Below are positions 1 through 12,000 of a stretch of 64,000 bases of DNA, piece by piece. The notes beneath the pieces are model-generated. The model saw only the letters and a program-made list of their open reading frames with translations. It did no database searches and had not been told where the DNA came from. Within the stretch, counting starts at the first letter, position 1. Each line of letters starts with the position of its first letter. Source of the DNA: Parapristionchus giblindavisi. Taxonomy: Eukaryota > Nematoda > Chromadorea > Rhabditida > Diplogasteridae. The translations under genes and the position numbers were made by a program. The DNA is taken from positions 320,501 to 384,500 of the forward strand of contig CALSFV010000286.1 in assembly GCA_943737045.1 (NCBI GenBank), in the 5' to 3' direction.

Positions 1-37
1 CTTTCGATCGATGATCTTTAATCATTGACATTATCAG

Positions 38-3000
38 AGCCGTAGTTGACTTTGCATGGGATCCGGAAGGCGATGTTGTGGCCATGTTGATAGAGAGGAG
101 TCCTATGCTTACACTCTTCGATGTGGCCACCCATGGAGTCGATATGATCGATGTATCGACGGGACCACAGTATGGAGAGATATTATTGATTTAATTATGA
201 CTGAAAATGAGAAAAAAAGTTAAACAATTTCACAACGTCAGTGTGGAAATTTTTTTGGGAGTTTCAAATTAGCTAGACGGCATTCTTTTAAAGTGTTACC
301 GTATTAATCCAGTTGGGAAGCAATTCAATTATAGTGGGATACGGTAGATATTCAAATATGATGAGATACGGTAGATATCGATTATACAGGGAGTTTCCTC
401 TATGCGTCGCATGGTCGCCAGTATCTCAGATACTCGCCGTCGGTAACAGTAATGGCAACATGATGATCTACGATCACCACAGTTCCAAGTGAGTCGATTG
501 ATCTTTGATCTATGATCTTTGATCTCTGATCTACCTCAGAAAGAATCCAATCATGGGCAAGCATCAGCGTAAGATCACAAGCATAGTGATCTCGGCGAAC
601 GGTGATATTGCGTGTGCTTCTGAAGACGCGAGTGTTACCGTATCCAATATGGAAGGAGATACGGTAGTGACGGCAGAGACTATCGTTAAGTGACTTTATT
701 CTGTCCTTCAGATTCATACATTCTCAGCATCTGCGAATCCCACTCAAGTGAAGTTATCCGAGATGAGAGTTATGAATGACGATCGATCTACTTCTGTACA
801 GACTGTGGTCAGATTATTATTTGCACAATATCATTATTATTTAATATACAAAATATTTCTCACCCTCTAACGATTTTTTCTGACGTATACATGAGATCAT
901 TATGAGTGCGAGACTGAACTTGTTGACGATATATGTTTAAAGAAATTCTTTGCTCGTGAGACACAAAAAAAAACATCGTGTACCACAGTGTGCTTTGATT
1001 AGGATGACGTTTCCCACCACACCACATTTCAGCTGAGTTGCATTGTGGGCAACAAGCATTTGATGTTGGTGAATCTTGAAGATGCGTCAAGTACGATCAA
1101 TCTTGCCTTCCAAGAACACTATGGAGATATCACCACACATTCATGGTAAGAGATGATTACTGTAGATGGCGGGAAACTTGAATTTGAATTTGACCAGGTA
1201 TGATAATGGCCGGATTCTTGTCGGCTTCCGTACCGGTCACTGGGTATCGATCTCCGCTCGATCTTCTGAGATTGGCTCGGTAAGTAATCTACAGTATCTC
1301 CCGGGTTACTGTATGTTTCCATTCAGGAACTCCACGCGGAGAAGACCTTCAGTTCTTACCTGTCTGATCTATCTATCTGTCCTGGACTCAATAGGATCAG
1401 CACGGTCGGAGACAATCAGTTAGTGTTTGATCTTTGATCTTTAATTTTTGAACTTTGATCTTTGGTCCACCCACTTGGTTTTCAGAATTCGTACGTATGA
1501 CTTATTCTCATATCAAGTCACCGACGTCATCAACATCACCGATACAGAGAAGGGTACTGTAATACAGTAATCAATAAAATTAGGGATAAATCAATAATCC
1601 ATCACAGATCTGACTCAAGTTGAGATCTCACCGGATCTAAGACTCTGTGCAGTAGCATCGGCGGCTGGATTTATTGGTGTCTATCTAGTAAACGTCACCC
1701 AGATGGGCACCGCGTACAAGGTATACTGTATTCTGCAGATTCGAATCGATCACTAACTGACTCTTTTCCAGGATACTGTAGCCATACTGTCTAGCCTGGA
1801 TGAGATCTCTGTGATGCCTGAAGGAGATAAGGTGCTTTGTCATTGAGTGTTGTTTTATAGATTATCGATTTTCCAGAAGCACTCAATCACGGTGAATACC
1901 GTAGTGGAGCCGAGTGTAATCGCGGTGGGACCCCGTCACGTCGCAGTCGCCGTCAATAACACCGTCTGGTTCTATGACTACTCATCGCGCAGTGAGTTGG
2001 GCACCATTTGTGAGTAACGTCGTTTGCTTTTATTATTATAATCAATCAATAAACTAACCTCCTATCGATCGATATCGCTTGTGTTTGGTTACTGTATTTC
2101 TGTCTGTATTAAGAGGCCTGTTCCCTAAGACTCGATCATATTCGACCACCGCCGGACACGTGCGCTAGCAATGAGAACTGGGGGCCCATACTTTGGTGTT
2201 AGGAGTGTCACCGGCCCTTATTATACAAAACAGCAGAAATTTCATGTTTGTACCCTCAGGCTAATAAAAAAAATATTTTTTTAAAAAAACGTTAAAAAAT
2301 CATTTTTTTTCAAATTGTTGAGATGAAGTCTAAATATCATTTGCGATGGGTCTAAGGTGCACAGAGCTTGCTAATTCACTATTAGCATCGAATGTGCGTT
2401 GATTCCAAAACTACTTTTTTGACTCAAAATTTTGTTTTTTTCGGACACATCATCCCTTGTTGTAGATTGCTGCAAAGATTTCCGACCAGGTATTGTAGCT
2501 TAAGCAATTCTGCACTGATTTCACCTAAAACCGGGTTCTTCCCGTTAGACCATCTTGCCGAAATTTTCGCTCGAATTTCCGTAATCGATGGTTTTCCCTA
2601 ACAAATGTATTTTCCAAACGTATTTTCCAAACGATTGGTGCGGAATAGTGGTCTACACAAAGTTTCGAGATGAGACCAGTAAAATTCCACAAGAAGCCCA
2701 TCACTTGGATCAATTTGAAAATTTCGATTTTCATGACCCGGGGGTCATGATCCGAAAATTTCAAAATTTCTCAAGTTTGAAATGTTTTCATTTATGTGGC
2801 TTATTGTGAAGTACTAATGATGTGAATAATATTCAGCCAATGCTCAATGGCTGATCTATCTTTTCATCAATTTTTTCGAAAATTTTCATTCTGATAGCGT
2901 GCGAAAAATCAAAATTGTGTTTGAATCAGTTTCCAACTTGCTTTCTGTAGCATTCTGTCATAGTACTTTACAATGTACATAATCAATATGAAAATCGTTT

Positions 3001-6000
3001 ATTTTCGAAAATTCATTTTTTTGTGCCATGACCCCGGGGTCATGGAAATCGATTTTTCAAAAGTGAGCCGAATGCCGGGATTTCAGTTCTACTATGTTTA
3101 CTCATTATGAAAATGCACATTGTCATTGTCAGTTGCGCATTGTCACAACATTCGAGTCGACAAACTGCAATATTTCAGAAATTTTCCAAAAAAGTAGGCA
3201 CTCAAATTTAATTTTTTTTAATTTTCGAAATTAAACGATTTTCATGGTCATGAAAATCGAAATTTTCAAATTGATCCAAGCGATGATCTTCTTGTGTCAT
3301 TTTGCTCGTCTCACCTGTAAACTGTGAGCAGACCACATTTCCGCACTAATCGTTTGGAAAATACGTTTGGAAAATGCATTTGTTCGGGAAAACCATAGAT
3401 TACGAAAATTCGAGCGAAAATTTTGGCAAGATGGTCTAACGGGAAGAACCCGGTTTTAAGTGAAATCAATGCAGAATTGCTTAGGCTACAATACCTGGTC
3501 GGAAATCTTTGCAGCAATCTATAACAAGCGATAATTTGTCCGAAAAAACCAAAATTATGAATCAAATTAGTGGTTTAGGAATCAACGCAGATTCGATGCT
3601 AATAGTGAATAAGCAAGCTCTATGCACCCTGGACGCACCACAAATGATATTTAGACTTCATCTCAACAATTTGAGAAATTATGATTTTTAAACATTTTCA
3701 CACTTAAATAAATTTTTCTAATAGCCTGAGGGCACAAACAGGAAATTTCTGCTGTTTTGTGTAATAAGGGCCGGTGACACTCCTAACACTCAAGTATTGA
3801 CCCCCAGTTCTCATTGCTAGCGCACGTGTCCGGGGGGTGGTCGAGTCTTAACGACCATCTCTCTTAACTGTTTTGCGTCCAAATGCATGATGTCGATAAG
3901 CAGTTCGATTGCATGGCTTAAGAATGCTCGACTGAGTATCATGAAAGCTGAGTATCATCGTACATTTGCAGCTACGCAGCCAGTTGCTCACTACGAATAT
4001 TTATCGACAGTTCTTGATGTGAAAATGAACGTGTCTTATGCTGCGGTCATTATGGAGGGCAGATTGAGACTGCAAACGGTGAGGATATCTTGCCTAGGCA
4101 GATAACTGAGTATCATAAATTTGGCTGCGTAGATGACTGAGTTGCACTGAGTATCATTGCAGATTCTCGAGCAAGAGTACGAGCCGGATGATGTGATAAG
4201 GGCAGCCAACTTTCCTGAGCCCGAGCGCAACACAAAACTGGCTGATGCATCTATTACGGATGATTTCCTAGTTTTCGCTGCCGAAGTATGTAATCTCAAA
4301 ACTCCCATTACCGGAGGCACTGTAATCTCAAAACTACCGTATCCTGTACAAAGCATTTTTGTGCCAACATTACACAAAATATATGACAAAACGTTTGAAT
4401 AATCGTCCATATCAGAATGAACTACAATACAAAATTGTACATATTTTCTATATATATTTTTCTGTTCACTAATTTCTTGGGCTTTTATTTAGAATCACTA
4501 CATCGTGTACTTCGCCATATCTGAATGGACTGTAGTCTCAGAGTATCGTCACTCTCAAGCAGTAAAACGTATCGTTGTTGAACCAGATGGTGTCAGGTCT
4601 ATAAATACTACATTATTCATATCAATAATTAAAATAATAATAATAATAAAATCATTTTCAGACTAGTTTTGTTCGATGCAAAGATGGATACGTTTGTGTA
4701 CAGTCCTGTGGATGATTCGTTGCTCAAATTGCCTCCCATTGGTGCTACAGTACAGGTTTGATTTTTGATCGCTGGTCTTTGATCTTTCACATGCATATGC
4801 GATCTTTGATCTTTGGTCTTTGATCTTTTACATCTATAGATGATCTTTTTTTCATTTTCATCCATTAATTTCTCCATTTTGCAAATTATAGACTTTGATC
4901 TTTGGGCCTGTATCCAGTGTAGTAGAAGTGCATTATTTAGTAGAGTGGATCGATATTTGCTAGCTACAGTAACCTCTTCTTACAGTACAAGGGAGCATTG
5001 TGGGAGACGTTTACCATCGATCGAGATACCTTTGTTGTGTTCGATTCCAATGAAGTCTACGTGTTTCTTCTATCGAGAGACGAGATTGGAGGTTATCGAT
5101 TGATTTCGTAGATTATTCTAGTTTATTGATTTCGGCTAATCAATATACTTGACAGGCGAAGGAATCGTATTCGTCGGAAAGACAAAGCTTGACTTCGGTC
5201 ACACTCCATTGATGTTGAGTAAGGTAATCGAAAAAATAGAAAGAAATATTTTATCTTGAATACATGGACATCGAGTTTCTGACATAGAGATGTTCGCCTA
5301 ATCAAGTGTGCTATACACAGAGACATAATTATCTAGTAGGGTTTTAAAAAAATTCTGCACTGAGACTTTTCTAGGGAATAATCCGTTATATGTAGATAAG
5401 GTTTTTTTTCAGTGGATGTAATTACCTAAAGCTACTTCTCTGTGTTCCAGGGAATCGTGTGTTGTCTGACATCCAATGGTCGAACGAGTGGTGTCCTTCT
5501 CCAGAGTAATATCACTGATAATGTATTTGAGAAGAGGAAGAATGATGAGGTATCAAACGTGATCTTTGATCTTTGATCTTTGAACTTTAGTTCATTGTCT
5601 GACTTATTTTTCGTTTGAATATTCCGAATCAATTCATGTTCTCGTGAATTCAACATGAAAAGATTACTTTTGTTAGCCTCTGATAACTCCTTGTACACAC
5701 TAGTGAGAATTCGATTTTTGAACTATATAAAAAAATATTTTTTTCAACTTCTTTTTCAGTTTATGGTGATGCTCAAGCAGGCAGTGTCATTGAAAAGGTA
5801 ACTGACAATAAACATTTACAAATTTGTTTATTGATCGATATCTTATACTGTACAAATAGATCAATTATTATCATGAACTTAATCAATCGATAATTTAACT
5901 GAGATTAACGGTAACAAGTCCGGAGCTGTCGAAGCGTTGATGGGTTGGTTGGAATGATGAGAGGTTGCTCACGGGAGCTGGAAAGATCAAAGATCAGTTT

Positions 6001-9000
6001 CTCCAGTTCTCTTGGTCAATCTACGAATGTGGAATAGGAAAGATCAAAGATCAAACCTGGCTTAGGTTGATTAGACGCGGGAGAGTTGACATTGTCCGTG
6101 ACAAAATCATTCATGTAACTGCTAGTGTTGGCCGGACGAGGTGGAGCAGGAGCTGAAAACATCGACTACAGTAATCTCACCGATGGACTATACACCATAA
6201 ATCTACAGTAATCCGGCTACACCACAATCGTATCATTATCTTCACTCACGATTCTGGAAGGCATCAATTCTCGTCGAATATCCACTGTTGTCGTACGACA
6301 CAGTGTAGTTGTTGGGCTCCTGAAACGAAACAACTGAGTGCGCCACACCATGGCGACCTTTCCCAATCTTCGTCAAACTCACCACAGTCTTGAATGGATC
6401 GTTGATGTTGCTTGCGGCTGCGCTGCTTCGGCGTCTTGGCGCGATGCAGAAGAAGTAGAAGCATGTCAACAGCAATAGCAGCAGGATTATTCCCTAAAAG
6501 TAGACTACCCTAATCCAGTTGTGCAATCTACACCACCTCAATGACTGCAGCCCAAACGGCGGCCGCGTTTCCCGGCTCGTCGAGAAGCATAAATCGGACT
6601 CTGGCTGCACTGGCTGTGCTGAAAATGAGTTGCATGATCAATAATTTATTCACAATGCAGTATTCTGTTAAAGAGGAATAATGTATGATATGGAGACATT
6701 TCATTTGGTTGCGTTTTCGATCGGCCTTATGATCTGTCAAAGTTCTCAACGGAAAAAAATAATCCCATCTTCTAACGTACTTTCTCGCCTTTCTTCATTT
6801 CGTATTGTTGTGACTTTTTGAACATGAGCGATCGTTTAAAAAGGGAAGTCTACCTGTCAACTTCAGCAGGTTTATCTTCGGCCTTCTCTACTTCAGCTTC
6901 AGCTTTACGTCGGAGACGGGCATCCTTCAATCCGTTGATATTGATTAGATACGGTAACCCTACAGTACCTCATCGAGTGAGTCTACCGGTTCGATAAGTA
7001 CAGGGCCTTGGCCGCTAATTTGAGCAGTACCGCCTACGGGTTTTCCTGTGCTCGGATCCGTACTGAAATGAATAAGGAAACATGGTCACCAGAGTGGAAT
7101 GTCGTGACTTGCGTCTATGTATTCTCAAAGAATGGTTACATACGAAGCAGCCAACGTCGTCGTCGATGCCATCGTCGTAGTCTCCAGAGACGTCGTCGGT
7201 GTTGTTACCGTAGACACCTCGGCGGTTGATGCCGTGACATCTAAATGATGAGTGTGTGTGTTCACTTATTCTTATCCCCAGAATATGTTTCAAAAGACAC
7301 AGATATAGTGGAGTAGACGAGGATCAAAGAATAAACAATAGAGTGGAATGATATAATAGAACTACTGCTACACTTTCAAACAGTTTTATCTAAATCAACT
7401 ATGCTGCGGGTCACCGGATCTGTAGCAATATGGTTCCACTTTTATTACATTGCGACCATAGGTATATTATCTGAATGATTTCCCATGCCCAACGCTATAT
7501 TGACTTACAAGTCGGCTTCAGATCAATGCCGGGAATTTCTTGATTAACGCCGGTCTGAAAGTGAATGAATGATCAGAGATCAAAGATCAAAAATCAAAGA
7601 TCAGAGGTCAAATATCGAACCGTCATCGCGGGCGAAATATTGAAGTTGAACTTCTCGCCCTCGTCATTCGCGATTTCGAACGAGATTTTCTTGGCATCGA
7701 GGGTGATCGCCTCATCCTCAATGGAAAGTTCGGTTACGGTAGATAGTACAGTCATTTATTGTGCATATAACATTTTATTGATTTTCACAAACTCGATAAT
7801 ATATGCATACAGAATCGATTAAAGGATCGGTTCAAATTCAAAAGCAATATAACTTTCTTCGTTTGTGGGATCTTGAGTTAACAACAATTGTCAAAAATAA
7901 GCTTTGTAATACCTTGTATAGCAAGTAAAGGCTTTTGGTCGCGTCATCGAGAAAGCACCCGTAGTGCTTCGTAAGGCCAGCTATTTTCAAACTCTTGATC
8001 TTATCACATGTACCGAACTTGCCGTTATTTATGATATCTCTGAAAGATCAAAGATCAAAGGTCAAAGATTGTGGTTTCAAAGATTTAACAATATCTGACC
8101 CTGTCAGTTCGATCTGCTGCACGACAAGATTGTAGGCGGATACGGTAGCAGCCACTAAACACAGTAACAACGGATGTCGCATCTTTGACGGACTGAAGAA
8201 TTACCAATCAATCGATATGCATTGATAACGATTATGTTTGGAGTCAACATTGCGAAACATGTGGACAAATCATGCGTAGTATTGTTACTCTCTGTTATAG
8301 ACATAATCTGACAAATTGAAACCATGATCACACTTCTATCGAATCCTTTACTATGATTAGAGCGAAGAATATCAAAATATCTCAAAAATCATCTGCCAAC
8401 TCCGTGTGTTTGAAATTTTTGTATTCGAAAAGATGTCAATGAGAAATTACAGTAAACTGTTCGAATACATCATTTAAAAATCAATAATCGAGTTTTAATA
8501 AATCAATTTAAGATGGGGTTATTCGTTTCGACTGTGTGAGTACGCTCGTGTGGAGGAAATGTGGATAGAATTAGGAAGAGCTCTGATGAAGAATAATCAA
8601 GTTGCCATGGGTATGGATTGTATTTCAATCGATTATCCATTACATAATTTTGAATCACCCTGACCGTTTAGAAAGAAGGAGAAATTTTGAACAAAAAGAC
8701 GAAAAGGCCAACGCGATTTTTTCATGAAAAAATGGCGTTGAAGGGATCTAAAAATAAATTTAAAATATTTTTAGAAGACAAAAAACAGTGGCTGCGACTG
8801 CGCTCATGTGAATATGGAAAATGTAGAGATCAGAATCACGATGGAGGGCGCTGAAACACAAAATGACTAGAGATCATGCGAAATTGAGAGAGTCCATAGA
8901 AGCAATCATGATGATAGACAACTGTAGACGAAGAGAGCATCAGACAGTCAGAGACACGACGAGAGAGTACGTGAAAGTGAGAGAGTGTACATGAAAGAGA

Positions 9001-12000
9001 TGAAAAAGATACACGTCGAAATGCCTTGAGAAGTAGTGATAGAAGTGATAAGAATGGAGAGGGAAGGTGATGGGCCACTCGAATGTCAATAGGGGGATGA
9101 TGACTCAATACATAGATTGTATGAGCACTATTCATGTTTAGCTGGTACCGGTACCGGAATCTTATAGTTAGTCAGAAGGTTGACCTAACGAACTGTCCTT
9201 TTGAACCAGAAGCGGATGTTATTACTTGGTTCTTTTTTGCTGACGTGAGAGGTGAATGGACCTTTAGCTCAGGCTTCAATAGATCACGAAAGTGAAGGTA
9301 TTAGAAGATAACACTAGATGGTGGAACAGATTCGCGCCTCGAGAAAACATGAATCTCTGTCCTTAAATAAGTTTTAAAAGTGGGCGGGGCTTCGGATAGC
9401 CTCATAAATTTTCTCGTATCAATAAATAACTCTTATCGAACAATGGCCGTACAGTTGGCACATAAAGAAATACAGACGACCATATCAAAAGTAAACATAT
9501 CATTCTGTGTAGACACTGTATAGTATCCTTCAATTCCGTTTGGTTATGCGATCAATCACCCCTTATTTTTCACTTTCTTTTTTATATCTCTATCTGACTC
9601 ATGTTATATGAAAACAATAAAAATGATAAATATGTATTACTTTTTGTTTAAACACAATTTTTACAAGAACTGAAAATTTTCGAATATTTTACGATAGAGT
9701 ACGAAAATCAGAGCATGTACATCAGGGGTGTGCGGCAACTGAGTTGCCGATTGCCGGAATTGCCGAAATTGCCGACATTTGATTGCCGAAATTGATTGCC
9801 GGCAACGGCAACCATTTATGAAAAAATGCCGAAATAAAATTCTATCAAAAATTCATTGAAAAAAGTCAGATAAGCACACGTTTTGTTTGCAATATCTTAG
9901 AAATGTGATGTATACGGTATATCAAAACGAATAATCGTGTCGTTTTGAGAATGACATTTCGTTATCCTTTGTGTTTTCTCCAGGAAGTCAAAAGTTTTCT
10001 GGCCACTACACGAGACACGGAGATTGATCCATTCACTTATTAGACTAGTAATGTTACGAAGGCATAACACCCGCTTATCTCACGAGTAGCCACGAAGTAT
10101 CTAATTTGCCTATCCGGATCTGCGAAAGCTGAAAGACTATTCGGGACGGAGGGAATCTTTCTCAACAAATACAGAAAAAATCTTTCCAAAATATTGATAT
10201 TTCTTCATTGTTGCAATTTTTATTGTCATTGGTTTTGGTAACGATTTTTGGTAAGTACTTCATAAAAATTATCTGGCTCATTTTAAATAGTTAAGTTCAA
10301 AATTTCCGAAGTTGCCGAAATTGCCGGCAATTGCCGAATTTTTATTTTCCGCTTGCCGGCAATTGCCGATTGCCGAAAAAAGTGGTTGCCGCACACCCCT
10401 GATGTACATGCACGTGACCGTTTATGTTACCCTTTACACCTCGGTATGTTAGCACTCTATATTAATACTTTCAGCTCGACGAGTCTTCGGTATCATCGGC
10501 GATGTTGGCACTGTGTGGTCACTCGAGGAGATTGATGTATGATTCTTTGATCTTTTGTTCTTTGTAGTTTGATCTTTGATCTTTGAGGCGATAGAAGAGC
10601 GCAACCTACGATCGGGACATCTCGCAGTGATACTGGGCGACTTTGATTCTGCAGAGAAGCTCTTTCTGGAGAGTAGCATTCCGAAAGAAGCTCTCAATGT
10701 TTGTACTTTGATCTCTTTGTAGTTTGATCTTTGGTCTGTCTAGTATGATCTCTTAATTCTGTAGTTTTATCTTTGATCTTTATCCAGCTCCGTCGTGATC
10801 TACTCAATTGGCCTCGTGCCCTCCAATTGGCAGCCATCCTCTCGCCCAGTGAGATTCCCTACATCAGCAAGGAGTACGCCCAGCAACTCGAATACAAGTA
10901 TCTATTTTGATTTTTGATCTTTTAACTTTGATCTTTGATCTTTGATCTTTTCAGTGGTGAATACTCGCAAGCGCTGTCGCACTATGAGGATGGAGAGTTG
11001 AAGAACATTGAGGAGGAGACAGATGAGGTTATTGCAAAATATGTGTAATGTGATAGTTTACAAATTCAGTAAAAGGCAATACAGTAAAAATGGTTAGAAA
11101 ATAAATTCGTTCGCAAATTTAGAGTAGTTTAATTTTCCGGCACTTCTTCGGTTTCTGGCAACCCCCCCCCTTCAGACCCCCCCTCCTCTCTCCTCTTGTT
11201 ATCATTTCGCATAGTAAACGGCCTTGTCGGTTGTGGTAAAACCAACCGCATAATGATTGCTAGAATGATGAAATGAGAGTTTTGTCTCATCCTTTCCCAT
11301 ACTATCTCATCCTAATCCAATTTCATTTTCATATCACCACCATTCCCCTATAAAAGCATTCGATTCCTTCTCTCCGGTTCAGTCCAGAGCTCTCCCATTT
11401 TGAGGAGAGCTCGGGGAGCATTTCGCCCCCGTGTACATCGTCCTCCTAGTGAGGACAACCGCTCCATTCGATCGAAAAGATCGAAATGGGGCTTAGGGGG
11501 GGGGGGTGGCCAGAAACCGAAGAAGTTCCAATTTTCCTTTTCCTGGACTACTTCATATCCATCTTTCAGATTCTTGAACACAACGAGATCGTTCGATCGG
11601 GCATCGCGAGGATGAGTATTCGTACTGGAGATTTGAGAAGGTACGGTATTCAAGGATTACGATACTGTAGGATTACGGTAGACGCAAATTACGGTAGTAA
11701 TCATTCAGGGGTATCGATCTCGCTCGTAAGTTGGACGGTCGCGTCGTCAAGCGAGACTGCGCCATCATTCTTGAGGATCTTAAGGTACGATAGACCTACT
11801 GTTTGCTGTAGATTGATCTTTGATCGTTACTCAGCAATACTCTGACGCGGCCGTGCTGTTTGAGCAAGGCAAGTACTTTGATCGAGCTGCGGCTGTCTGT
11901 CTCAAATCAAAGAACTGGTGAGTGATCAATCGATAATCAGGGTAAAGATCTATCAATAATAAATAATCAGGGTCAAGGTTGCCGAGCTTCTTCCGCACGT

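Noticed and set aside
8836..9135. 99-codon minus-strand Ser/Leu-rich frame
   Set aside because: Lies in a purine-rich low-complexity part of a dyf-2 intron, with no domain and no splice context.
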